This document shows, in pieces, positions 25,093-33,040 of a stretch of DNA of 64,000 nt. Made by a program: the position numbers and the translations under genes. The stretch is from Geobacter sp. AOG1 (GTDB taxonomy: Bacteria > Desulfobacterota > Desulfuromonadia > Geobacterales > Geobacteraceae), in assembly GCF_019972315.1 (NCBI RefSeq), contig NZ_BLIZ01000001.1:2765521-2829520 (forward strand), read 5' to 3'. Every line of letters begins with the position of its first letter. The stretch's first letter is position 1. A model generated the notes under the pieces. It saw nothing but the letters and a program-made list of their open reading frames with translations, did no database searches and had not been told where the DNA came from.

Positions 25093-26157
25093 CTAAGGAG
25101 CCGACATGATAACCTTCAGCCCGTTGTCGGTTTCGGTGATCCGGTAGGGGAGGAGTTTCCCTTGGGCCGCATCGAGAACGATCCGGAGGAAGTTGGGATG
25201 ATTCCCGAAGCGGACGGCGAGGATGCCGAATTTATGGACCGGTACCCTGGACGCTCCCAGGCCGTTGACCGCGTTGTTGATGTCGATGACCAGCCGGGAA
25301 GGCTGGGACAGGGTGAAGGTCTTGTAATTGGTAATCCGCCCGGTTGCGGTTATCTCCAGGGCATCCTGGTCGATGGATATCCCGGTAACCATGATTTTTC
25401 CCGCCGGCGCGTTCTCTCTCCCTGTGCCCGTTAGTGTGACCGGTCCCGCCTCCGTCGTCTCTGCCAGCGCGGCAGGTGCCGCAACGGGAGCCGGCTCGAT
25501 GGCGGGGGCGGGTGCAGGTGCTGGGTGTTTCGCGGCGACGTGCTCCGGCGGGGCCGTCACTACCCACTCCTTCGCCGGGGGGACGGCAGCAGCGGCTGGC
25601 CGGTTCTCCCGGCCGAAATACCAGGTAAGTCCCACCGCCGCCTCGTAGTTTAGGTGCTTGGCGTAATCGATGGTACCGATCTGCCGCACCTCGCCCCGCA
25701 GTGCCACGTTGTCGGCTACGAAGAGCTTGGCGCCGAGTCCCGCGTTCAGGAGGGCGCTGGTCCGGTTCCGGTACGTGGCAGAGCCGATCTCCTGCTTCAC
25801 GCCCCCCCCCGCCACCAGGAACGGGACGAACGTCGAGCGGGGCATGAGGTAAAGGAGTGCGTCGGCCCGGTAGAGGTAGGCTTCGGCCTGCCGGTTCGAG
25901 GCGCTCGATGGCTTCCGCAGGGTCGATTTCGTATCCACATAGCCGAAGGAGCCTTCGACTCCCACATACTCCGTGATGTCGTAGCCGAGGCGGACCAGCA
26001 GTTCCGGCCCGGCGTCCAGGTGCTCCTGGCCGTCGAAGACGTAGCCTCCCGCCCCCACGGTAAGGGCAACTTCCCCCCCCTTGATGGCGGCGGCGGCCGG
26101 CATGGCCAGCGCCAGAGTCACGAGCAGTGCCAGCAGCACAAAAAATCTCTGGGACAT
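25093..26157 (-). CDS. Outer-membrane beta-barrel protein with C-terminal AMIN domain
   Basis: 354 aa. A signal peptide (MSQRFFVLLALLVTLALAMPAAAA) precedes an OmpA/opacity-type eight-strand barrel (about 25-195, with GPELLVRLGYDITEYVGVEG and a final aromatic-ended strand AAVGLTWYFGRE). A Pro/Ala-rich linker follows, then an AMIN domain (about 255-352, PSRLVIDINNAV...LRIVLDA). AMIN domains bind peptidoglycan and occur in pilus/secretin and amidase systems, so it may tie the outer membrane to the wall. GAGGAGG lies 4 nt before the ATG at 26157. Nine consecutive Gs (coding strand, 25802-25810) lie inside the barrel region. It converges on the ExbBD/TonB-like operon. Confidence 0.82.
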   Translation of the reverse strand: MSQRFFVLLALLVTLALAMPAAAAIKGGEVALTVGAGGYVFDGQEHLDAGPELLVRLGYDITEYVGVEGSFGYVDTKSTLRKPSSASNRQAEAYLYRADALLYLMPRSTFVPFLVAGGGVKQEIGSATYRNRTSALLNAGLGAKLFVADNVALRGEVRQIGTIDYAKHLNYEAAVGLTWYFGRENRPAAAAVPPAKEWVVTAPPEHVAAKHPAPAPAPAIEPAPVAAPAALAETTEAGPVTLTGTGRENAPAGKIMVTGISIDQDALEITATGRITNYKTFTLSQPSRLVIDINNAVNGLGASRVPVHKFGILAVRFGNHPNFLRIVLDAAQGKLLPYRITETDNGLKVIMSAP

Positions 26158-26263
26158 AGTACCTCCTCTGTGTAATCGCATTACAAATCAATAACGGCAG
26201 GTTTCGCTGGAAAGCAACCGACCGGCGTACATTACCACAAAATATCTCATTAATCCAAGAAAA

Positions 26264-26437
26264 ACCGGGACTCGGGATCCGGGATCCGTAAAGCAAAAAC
26301 TGTAATCCGGGACTCGGGACTCGGGACTCGAAAAGCCGGGACGGTAAGTGCTAAACTGCTCAAAGCAGGAACGTATATGGTTTTACGGATCCCGGGTCCT
26401 TTAGGCCCGCTTCTTGGGTCCGAGTCCCGGCTTACGG
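26264..26437. repeat. GC-rich dispersed repeat, copy 4 (largest)
   Basis: It contains CCGGGACTCGGGATCCGGGA, then three tandem GGGACTC units (26312-26328), and at the right end the complementary GGTCCGAGTCCCGGC, so the block can form a long hairpin. It fills the spacer between the AMIN gene and the CapD/PglF gene. Confidence 0.75.
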
Positions 26438-26441
26438 CCTT

Positions 26442-28394
26442 TCACCGCTTATAATGCTGCACATGCCGCATCAGCAGGTCCTTCACCACCTGCCGGTTGT
26501 GCATCCCCGGCGCCACGTCGGGCAGGGCGGCGAATTCCGCCAGCATCCGGTCGATCTCGGCGGGGGTGTGGGCGGCGCTGTTCCGCGCCACGAAGACCTT
26601 CTGGTGGCGGGTCGCCTCCGTCCCCTCTTCGGCGGTAAGGATCTCCTCGAACAGCTTTTCCCCCGGCCGCAACCCCACGAATTCGATGGGGATGTCGTCG
26701 TACGGCTTCAGCCCGTGCAGGCGGATCAGCTCCTCCGCCAGCTCCACCACCTTCACCGGTTCCCCCATGTCCAGCACCAGTACCTCGCCGTTGTTGCCGA
26801 GCACCGCCGCCTGGAGCACCAGCGACACCGCCTCGGGAATGGTCATGAAGTAGCGCTGCATCTCCTTGTCGGTCACCGTAAGGGGGCCGCCCCGCTTCAG
26901 CTGCTCCATGAACAGCGGCAACACGCTCCCCCGGCTCCCCAGCACGTTGCCGAACCGGACCGAGGTGTACTCCGTCCCCCCCTCGCGGCTGTAGGCGGTG
27001 CAGATGTACTCCGCCACCCGCTTGGTCGCCCCCATGACGCTCGTCGGCATCACCGCCTTGTCGGTGGAGATCATCACGAACCGCTCCACCCCGTACTGCA
27101 GGCAGGCCCGTGCCAGGTTGCGGGTGCCGAAGATGTTCACCTTCACCGCCTCCGACGCGTTGTCCTCCATCATCGGCACGTGCTTGTAGGCGGCGGCGTG
27201 GAACACCAGCTGGGGACGATGGGTCTCGATCACCCCCCCTACCCGCTCGGCGTCCCGCACATCCCCCACCACGTAGTGGAGCCGGTCGGCCATCTCCGGA
27301 AAGGCCCGGTTGAGCTGCAGGCGCAGGTTGTGCAGTTCCGTTTCGTCGATCTCGAACAGGACCAGGCTGGCCGGCTTGAAGCCGCAGACCTGCCGGACGA
27401 TCTCCGCGCCGATGGAGCCGCAGGCACCGGTCACCATGATCGCCTTGCCGGTGAGAAGCTCTTCGATCCGGTCGTACTCCACCTCCACCGCCTGCCGGCC
27501 GATCAGGTCCTCGATGCTGATTTCGCTCAGATCCTTCAGGTGCACCTCGAAGCGGGCATGGTGCTTGTACATCTGGGGGACGATCTTGATCCGGCTTATC
27601 CCCGCCTCCCGGGCGGCGTGGTGAATCTTGCGCAGCGCCTTGAAGTGGGTCGAGGGGATGGCGATGATCACCACCTCCACGTCACGCTTCCGCACCGCCT
27701 CCGCCAGCCGGTCCGTCACGCCGAGCACCCGCACCCCATGGATGTAGGACCCCACCTTCATGGGGTTGTCGTCCAGGAAGCCAACGGGGTAATACTCGGC
27801 GAAGTCCCGCTGGGCCATGTCCCGCAGCACCAGTTCCCCCGTCAAGCCGGCCCCCACGATCAGGGTCCGCTTCCCCTGGGCGAAGTTCCTCTTGTTCCGG
27901 ACCACCTCCAGGTAGCCCCGGCGGGAGATGCGCAGGCCACAGACGAGGAGGAACGAGATGAGACCGTCGATGATGAAGATGCTCCGGGGGGAGTGCACGC
28001 CATAGTCATGCAGTTGGAGAAACGGGAGAGGTGTGGTGAGCAGCAGCACCATGAGAAACGCTTCCGCTGCCATGGTGGCAAGCCCGATATTGTACAGCTC
28101 GGTCAGGCCGACGAAACGCCAGGTCATCCTGTAGACCTTGAAGACGGCGAACAGAGTGAGTTTTACGATGATAAAGAGGGGGAGCGCTTCGCCAATAAGT
28201 GTAATGTATTCGGGTTTTATCCGTGTGTCGAAGCGGAGGTAGAAGGCCAGATAGAGGGATAGCGCGACAATCAGCGCATCCCCCAGGAAAAAGAAGATGA
28301 AGCGCTTGAGTGCCGAGGGGCGGATCAGTTTGTCGATCCATTGGTCGGGGGCAATGAAGGTATATTTGTCGGGATCGGGGGATGTTGGGGGCAT
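26442..28394 (-). CDS. Membrane-bound nucleotide-sugar 4,6-dehydratase (PglF/CapD/WbpM-like)
   Basis: 650 aa. Four N-terminal membrane helices (about 25-140) are followed by two Rossmann-type halves. The first has TLIVGAGLTGELVLRDM (about 175). The catalytic one has MVTGACGSIGAEIVRQV (about 314) and STDKAVMPTSVMGATKR (about 435-450). Family members turn UDP-GlcNAc into UDP-4-keto-6-deoxy-GlcNAc, the first step to bacillosamine or QuiNAc/FucNAc. The DegT-, NeuD- and PglC-like genes upstream on the same strand fit a bacillosamine-type route. It is separated from them by a toxin-antitoxin pair and repeats. Confidence 0.88.
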   Translation of the reverse strand: MPPTSPDPDKYTFIAPDQWIDKLIRPSALKRFIFFFLGDALIVALSLYLAFYLRFDTRIKPEYITLIGEALPLFIIVKLTLFAVFKVYRMTWRFVGLTELYNIGLATMAAEAFLMVLLLTTPLPFLQLHDYGVHSPRSIFIIDGLISFLLVCGLRISRRGYLEVVRNKRNFAQGKRTLIVGAGLTGELVLRDMAQRDFAEYYPVGFLDDNPMKVGSYIHGVRVLGVTDRLAEAVRKRDVEVVIIAIPSTHFKALRKIHHAAREAGISRIKIVPQMYKHHARFEVHLKDLSEISIEDLIGRQAVEVEYDRIEELLTGKAIMVTGACGSIGAEIVRQVCGFKPASLVLFEIDETELHNLRLQLNRAFPEMADRLHYVVGDVRDAERVGGVIETHRPQLVFHAAAYKHVPMMEDNASEAVKVNIFGTRNLARACLQYGVERFVMISTDKAVMPTSVMGATKRVAEYICTAYSREGGTEYTSVRFGNVLGSRGSVLPLFMEQLKRGGPLTVTDKEMQRYFMTIPEAVSLVLQAAVLGNNGEVLVLDMGEPVKVVELAEELIRLHGLKPYDDIPIEFVGLRPGEKLFEEILTAEEGTEATRHQKVFVARNSAAHTPAEIDRMLAEFAALPDVAPGMHNRQVVKDLLMRHVQHYKR

Positions 28395-28600
28395 GGGCCA
28401 CTGTCCAATATTGCTTGGAAATTAAATCAGAGTAAAACAAGCAATACTTACACCAAAAGTGAGAAAAATACCAGTAATTATAAGGGACTGTTTTATAACA
28501 GGAAATATTACTGAGAAGTGTAAGTAGGCACTTGCCATGAAAACGTGTGCCGTTAAACAACGTAAAAAGCCTTAATTTCACGCCCGTTCGCTTCGCTCTC

Positions 28601-28705
28601 TAAAGACGCAAAGTCGCAAAGGAAACCTGAAGCCTTTTTGGTGTTAAACCATGAAATATAGATTCTAAGCCTCTCTTTGCGTCTTTGCGGCGTGAGGCGA
28701 TTTTG
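28601..28705. repeat. TTTGCGTC-type inverted repeat pair
   Basis: The left arm is AAAGACGCAAAGTCGCAAAG and the right arm TCTCTTTGCGTCTTTGCGG, giving an imperfect inverted repeat. Relatives lie at 29461 and 32278. The pair at 28601 and the copy at 29461 bracket the RelE/Phd genes. The rest of 28395-28600 is AT-rich with nothing recognisable. Confidence 0.65.
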
Positions 28706-28746
28706 GTTTAGGCCCGCACTTTGGGTCATAACTCATAATTGCCTTT

Positions 28747-29022
28747 TCAATACACCTCATCATGGCTGCCGACGTTCACGGGGACGATCTTCCCGTCTTC
28801 GAGCACAAACTCCAGGGTGATGCGATAGCTGATGTTGATCGACACGGAATGGAGGTCCCGCAGGGGGCCACCCAGGCGATGCAGCCGCAAGGAAGGATGC
28901 ATCGGATTGAGTTCCAGCAGTTTCAGGGTTTTTTCGTACTGGGGAAGGAGTTCCGGGTGACGCTTGATGAACTTGGCGGCGCGCTTCAGATAACTGTGCG
29001 TATAGATGATCCGAAAGCTCAT
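28747..29022 (-). CDS. RelE/ParE-superfamily toxin
   Basis: 91 aa. MSFRIIYTHSYLKRAAKFIK, a conserved basic helix (PQYEKTLKLLELNP), then LRLHRLGGPLRDLHSVSINI and SYRITLEFVLEDGKIVPVNVGSHDEVY match the YafQ/RelE-like fold, with a typical C-terminal ...IGxHDEVY ending. Such toxins cut mRNA on the ribosome; whether this one is active cannot be judged. Its start overlaps the end of the antitoxin gene by 4 nt. Confidence 0.82.
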   Translation of the reverse strand: MSFRIIYTHSYLKRAAKFIKRHPELLPQYEKTLKLLELNPMHPSLRLHRLGGPLRDLHSVSINISYRITLEFVLEDGKIVPVNVGSHDEVY

Positions 29023-29279
29023 TTCGCGGTATTCCTGATCCGCGCTATATGCTCATCGACGCTCTCCTCCACAAACTCACCGGCAGCAAGTTGCTGGCGG
29101 GTTTCGTAAAGAGCGGCTTCCAGTTCGCAGACCCGCAACCGGTTGTACTCTTCCATGTCCATGACCACGTAGCGGTCCTGGCCACGCACCGAAATGATAG
29201 CCTCGCCACTGTCCTCAAGGGCCTTCTCGATGGAAGAGACACCTTTGGTTTTCAAATCGTTCGCAGCAATCGTCTTCAC
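29019..29279 (-). CDS. Phd/YefM-family antitoxin
   Basis: 86 aa. KTIAANDLKTKGVSSIEKAL and IISVRGQDRYVVMDMEEYNRL form the Phd/YefM N-terminal DNA-binding fold. The C-terminus (LAAGEFVEESVDEHIARI) is the predicted toxin-neutralising tail. It lies upstream of the toxin with a 4-nt overlap, so the pair is a type II module that probably represses its own promoter in the 29280-29345 spacer. Confidence 0.82.
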   Translation of the reverse strand: MKTIAANDLKTKGVSSIEKALEDSGEAIISVRGQDRYVVMDMEEYNRLRVCELEAALYETRQQLAAGEFVEESVDEHIARIRNTAK

Positions 29280-29345
29280 ACCGCACCTCCGACAAGGATT
29301 GTTACCGTGCGATGAATAGTACTATCAACAGAGCGGTTTGTCAAT

Positions 29346-29440
29346 GAACTCGGGACCTGTAAGGCCGGACCCCAAATGCGGGTCTAAAGGACCCGTGACC
29401 CGGACCCAAGAAACGGGCCTAAAGGACTAGTAAAACCTTA
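29346..29440. repeat. GC-rich dispersed repeat, copy 5
   Basis: It contains ACTCGGGACCTGTAAGG, GCCGGACCCCAAATGCGGG and GGACCCGTGACCCGGACCC, the same family as 14131 and 26264 but degraded. Confidence 0.55.
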
Positions 29441-29460
29441 AACCTTGAAGGCACATTGGT

Positions 29461-29506
29461 TTCCTCTGCGTCTTTGCGCCTCTGCGTGAGGCGATTTTTA
29501 AGGTTT
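29461..29506. repeat. TTTGCGTC-type repeat, second copy
   Basis: CTCTGCGTCTTTGCGCCTCT followed by GCGTGAGGCGATTTTTAAGG closely matches 28672-28705 in the same orientation. It abuts the 3' end of the aminotransferase gene. Confidence 0.6.
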
Positions 29507-30720
29507 CACAAGTCTTTCGTCGCGGCTTGATTAAAAACCTTCTCCACCGCCCGAACCGTATCCCGCATATCCTCATCGCACAATGTCGGATGCACTAGAA
29601 ACATCAAACTCGTCTCCCCAAGTTCCTTGGCCACGGCAAGACGCTCGGCCGGTCGCAGACCGTCAAATGCCTTCTCCCGGTATATCTCGCTGCAGCTGCC
29701 GCTGAAGCAGGGTATACCTTCCGCGGCAACGGCATTCATGATCCTGTCCCGGTCCCAGTCGTCCTTTAGCATTTCCGGGCGGACAAAGATGTAGTACTTG
29801 TAGTAGGCGTGGCCGATTTCCGGTGGGGGAATAGTGAGCCGCAGGGCCGGTATTTGCGATAATCCTTCGGTGAGGATAGCGGCGTGGCGTTGTCGTGCGG
29901 CCGTCCATTCAGGCAGCTTGCGCAGCTGCACCCGGCCGATGGCCGATTGCATCTCCGTCATTCGCCAGTTGGTACCGAAGGATTCGTGGAGCCAGCGGAA
30001 ACCGGGAGCATGTTGGCGGTTGTATACCGCGTCGAAGCTCTTGCCGTGGTCCTTGAAGGCCCAGGCCCGTTCCCACAGGTGCGGGTCATTGGTGGTCAGC
30101 ATCCCCCCCTCCCCTCCCGTGGTCATGATCTTGTCCTGGCAGAAGGAGAAGGCAGCTACGTTACCCAGCGACCCCACCGGACGCCCCTTGTAGGTGGCAC
30201 CATGGCACTGGGCGCAGTCTTCGATGACCTTCAGCCCATGCTCCCGGGCCAGTTCCATGATCGAGCCCATGTCGCAGGGCCAGCCGGCCAGATGAACAGC
30301 GATGATGGCCTTGGTGCGAGGGGTGATGTGGGGGCGGATGGTATCGGCGGTGATGTTCTGGGTGACCGGGTCCACGTCTGCAATGACCGGCGTTGCACCG
30401 CGCATGACGATGCAACTGGCTGAGGCGATGAAGGTGCGGCTGGTGGTGATCACTTCATCGCCGGGACCGATCCCTAAAGCATACAGGGCAAGCTCCAGCG
30501 CCACCGTGCCGTTGGCCAAGGCAATGGCATGACTGCAACCGGTAAACGCAGCAAACTCCCGCTCGAACTCCCGCCCTTCCGCCCCGGTCCAGTAATTGAC
30601 CTTGCCGGACTGCAAGGGGGCTGATGCGGCAGCTATCTCGTCGGCGTCAAAGAAGGGCCAAGGGGCAAAAAGGGTGGTACGGACCGGCTGTCCGCCGTCA
30701 ATGGCAATCAAATTTTGCAT
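29506..30720 (-). CDS. DegT/DnrJ/EryC1/StrS sugar aminotransferase (PglE-like role)
   Basis: 404 aa PLP enzyme. The fold signatures are ALANGTVALELALYALGIG, GDEVITTSRTFIASAS and VIEDCAQCHGATYKG, with the PLP lysine in FSFCQDKIMTTGGEGGML (near residue 190). It should aminate a 4-keto (or 3-keto) nucleotide sugar using glutamate. The neighbouring PglF-like dehydratase and PglD-like acetyltransferase suggest UDP-4-keto-6-deoxy-GlcNAc as substrate. That assignment is inference from context. It begins 1 nt before the stop of the upstream acetyltransferase gene. Confidence 0.87.
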   Translation of the reverse strand: MQNLIAIDGGQPVRTTLFAPWPFFDADEIAAASAPLQSGKVNYWTGAEGREFEREFAAFTGCSHAIALANGTVALELALYALGIGPGDEVITTSRTFIASASCIVMRGATPVIADVDPVTQNITADTIRPHITPRTKAIIAVHLAGWPCDMGSIMELAREHGLKVIEDCAQCHGATYKGRPVGSLGNVAAFSFCQDKIMTTGGEGGMLTTNDPHLWERAWAFKDHGKSFDAVYNRQHAPGFRWLHESFGTNWRMTEMQSAIGRVQLRKLPEWTAARQRHAAILTEGLSQIPALRLTIPPPEIGHAYYKYYIFVRPEMLKDDWDRDRIMNAVAAEGIPCFSGSCSEIYREKAFDGLRPAERLAVAKELGETSLMFLVHPTLCDEDMRDTVRAVEKVFNQAATKDL

Positions 30721-30721
30721 C

Positions 30722-31384
30722 TTACAATTCCTTTAGGGTGAATGCATCCAGCGATTTAACGTGGCGAGCAGGAGTACCAACAACAAGCGAGTTGGGCGCT
30801 ACTTCCTTGGAGACAACCGCACCTGCTCCTACAAAACACCCATCTCCCAATTTATTGCCTTGAATCACAGTTGCGCAGGTTCCAACCTCCACACCATCCC
30901 CGAGAGAGACATTGCCGGAAATGGCCACTTGTGGTGCTATCGTACAAAAATCACCCATAGATACATCGTGACCGATAGTAGAAGCCAGATTGACTATAGC
31001 ATGTTTACCAATTGAAACCTGTGTTGTCAGGATGCATCCAGCACAAACAATGCTGCCCTCTCCCAGAGAAACATAACGCGATTTCATGACCGATGGATGT
31101 ACCAGTGTTGCAAATCGAGGGGTCCCGTTAGCTGCCATACGTTTGACAATTTTTCGTCGTGTCCGTGGAGAACCAACGGCAACAACAAAATATGCATCCA
31201 TATATTCATGCCATGAATCAATAGCGCCAATTACTGGCACATCGCAAAAGCTTTGTCCATGTGTCGAAAGGTTGTCATCCAGTATCGCATAAGGAGTCCA
31301 AATCTCCCCACAGTCACGCGCAAGCCAGATCACTTCGCGGGCAAATCCTCCACCACCGATGATTATCAATTTTTGTCCGGACAT
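30722..31384 (-). CDS. NeuD/PglD-like sugar O/N-acyltransferase
   Basis: 220 aa. An N-terminal Rossmann-like UDP-sugar binding domain (KLIIIGGGGFAREVIWLARD) precedes a left-handed beta-helix of hexapeptide repeats (VSLGEGSIVCAGCILT, SIGKHAIVNLASTIGHDV). The trimeric active-site His is expected in the NLASTIGHD turn. This architecture matches PglD/NeuD, which acetylate a 4-amino group on UDP-sugars. The ATG at 31384 is preferred (GAAGGG 6 nt upstream) over one 6 nt earlier. The upstream gene's stop lies within its ribosome-site region. Confidence 0.85.
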   Translation of the reverse strand: MSGQKLIIIGGGGFAREVIWLARDCGEIWTPYAILDDNLSTHGQSFCDVPVIGAIDSWHEYMDAYFVVAVGSPRTRRKIVKRMAANGTPRFATLVHPSVMKSRYVSLGEGSIVCAGCILTTQVSIGKHAIVNLASTIGHDVSMGDFCTIAPQVAISGNVSLGDGVEVGTCATVIQGNKLGDGCFVGAGAVVSKEVAPNSLVVGTPARHVKSLDAFTLKEL

Positions 31385-31386
31385 AA

Positions 31387-32271
31387 TCATCCCTTCTTTC
31401 TATATGTGTAAAATCCAATCCCTGCTTTCTTCCCAAGTTTTCCTGCCCGAACATATTTTTTTAACAGATGAGCCGGTCTGTATTTGGCATCACCAGTTTC
31501 GTGGACAAGTGTTTCCAGGATGCTTAGGCATACATCCAATCCGATGAAATCAGCCAGTTCTAGCGGCCCCATGGGATGGTTAGCCCCCATCTTCATGCAA
31601 CTGTCGATTGTTTTCTCATCCGCTATCCCTTCAGAAAGAAGGAATATCGCTTCATTTATCATTGGGAAAAGGAGTCGATTCACAACAAAACCCGGTGTTT
31701 CAGGCAAAACCACAGGGTGCTTCTCAAGTCTAGATAGCAGATCAAGCGCCTTGCTAACTGTGTAGTCATTGGTCAATTCGCCTTTGATAACTTCAATGAG
31801 TTTCATTGACATTGGGGGGTTAAAAAAATGAATACCAATGAATTGTTGTGGATTTTTAGTAATACTTGCCAGTTCTGTAGTACTAAATGTTGATGAATTA
31901 GTTGCAAATATAGTATTTTCAGTAACTATATTACCCAACATCTGTAATACTGAAGTTTTTACGCTACTACTTTCTTTCACTGTCTCAATAATAAAATCGC
32001 AGTCGCACAGCTGAGTAATGTCAGATGTGTATGATATCAATGACATAATAGGCGATATAGCGTCTTTTTGAATAAGGCCGAGTCTAGCCTGTAACAAGCA
32101 CAGTTTCTCTAAGTCCTGAAAAAAGTTGTCTCTAGCTATGTGATTCCAAATAATGACGGGATAACCGTGTGAAGCACACAACAAGGCAATCTGTTTGCCC
32201 ATTGTTCCAGAGCCCAGAACGCCGAGTTTGTGTATCAACATATCATTTTCGGTAATTCCAGTATCACTCAT
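31387..32271 (-). CDS. 3-hydroxyacyl-CoA dehydrogenase (3-hydroxybutyryl-CoA dehydrogenase type)
   Basis: 294 aa, the length of Hbd. The NAD-binding motif is LGVLGSGTMGKQIALLCA (near 16). Catalytic His/Asn context is seen in SSTFSTTELASITKNPQQFIGIHFFNPPMSMKLIE, and the C-terminal domain is GFVVNRLLFPMINEA...LADFIGLDVCLSILETL. It interconverts acetoacetyl-CoA and 3-hydroxybutyryl-CoA. The gene is AT-richer than its neighbours and sits between the sugar acyltransferase and PglC-like genes, so it may supply a hydroxybutyryl group for the polysaccharide. AAAGG lies 6 nt before the ATG. Confidence 0.83.
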   Translation of the reverse strand: MSDTGITENDMLIHKLGVLGSGTMGKQIALLCASHGYPVIIWNHIARDNFFQDLEKLCLLQARLGLIQKDAISPIMSLISYTSDITQLCDCDFIIETVKESSSVKTSVLQMLGNIVTENTIFATNSSTFSTTELASITKNPQQFIGIHFFNPPMSMKLIEVIKGELTNDYTVSKALDLLSRLEKHPVVLPETPGFVVNRLLFPMINEAIFLLSEGIADEKTIDSCMKMGANHPMGPLELADFIGLDVCLSILETLVHETGDAKYRPAHLLKKYVRAGKLGKKAGIGFYTYRKKG

Positions 32272-32277
32272 AGGATA

Positions 32278-32318
32278 CCTTTCTTTGCGTCTCCGCGTCT
32301 TTGCGTGAGAACAGAGTT
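32278..32318. repeat. TTTGCGTC-type repeat, third copy
   Basis: It reads CTTTGCGTCTCCGCGTCTTT then GCGTGAGAAC, the same family as 28672 and 29461, in the spacer upstream of the dehydrogenase gene. Confidence 0.55.
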
Positions 32319-32334
32319 TGTGGCTTTGTGTGAG

Positions 32335-32925
32335 CTAGATTGAGCCTTTAAACTTCTCCATCGTTGCCTGTCCCTCCTGGCTGATCCCCTCCCGCTTGAA
32401 CACCTTGGCAAGGGTCATCCAAAGAATTTTCAGGTCGAGCCAGAAGGACTGATTGTCCACATACCACACATCCAGCTTGAATTTCTCTTCCCAACTAATG
32501 GAATTGCGGCCATTCACCTGGGCCCAGCCGGTGATGCCGGGCCGCACTTCGTGACGACGAGCCTGCTGCTGAGAGTAGAGCGGTAGGTATTCCATCAGGA
32601 GCGGCCGGGGGCCGACCAGGCTCATGTCGCCCTTGAGCACGTTCAGCAGTTCCGGTAGTTCGTCCAGGCTGCTGCTCCGGAGGAATCTTCCGAAGCTGGT
32701 CAGGCGTTGGGCGTCTGGGAGCAAATTGCCTTCTGTGTCCCGTTCGTTGGTCATAGTGCGGAATTTGTACATGTGGAATGGCTTGCCGTGGAGGCCGGGG
32801 CGGGTCTGGCGGAAAAGGACCGGGGAGCCGTGTTTGAGGCGGACCAGCAGTGAGATAACCAGCAAAGCCGGAGCAAGAATACATAAACCGGCAAGAACTG
32901 AAAAAAAGTCAAAAGTGCGCTTCAC
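32335..32925 (-). CDS. Initiating phosphoglycosyl transferase (PglC-like)
   Basis: 196 aa. The monotopic PGT core is complete: a re-entrant N-terminal helix ([19 protein letters not shown]), [49 protein letters not shown], and [18 protein letters not shown]. The catalytic Asp-Glu is the DE of SLDELP. It transfers a phospho-sugar to undecaprenyl phosphate and so starts each repeat unit. The short form without extra membrane helices is typical of bacillosamine-type PglC enzymes. It sits in the same cluster as PglF, DegT and NeuD-like genes. Confidence 0.9.
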   Translation of the reverse strand: MKRTFDFFSVLAGLCILAPALLVISLLVRLKHGSPVLFRQTRPGLHGKPFHMYKFRTMTNERDTEGNLLPDAQRLTSFGRFLRSSSLDELPELLNVLKGDMSLVGPRPLLMEYLPLYSQQQARRHEVRPGITGWAQVNGRNSISWEEKFKLDVWYVDNQSFWLDLKILWMTLAKVFKREGISQEGQATMEKFKGSI

Positions 32926-33040
32926 GATATAACACTCAAAGGGGTCAATTCAAAATCCAAAATCCAAAATTTAAAATTGCCTTCATCTGGCCAGATCAGT
33001 AGCAGACCGAGTAAAGTTGCGGCCAGATCAAACAGACGCT

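Noticed and set aside
26454-28262. Long plus-strand open frame opposite the PglF/CapD gene
   Set aside because: His/Leu/Pro-rich shadow with no domain; the minus strand carries the intact dehydratase.
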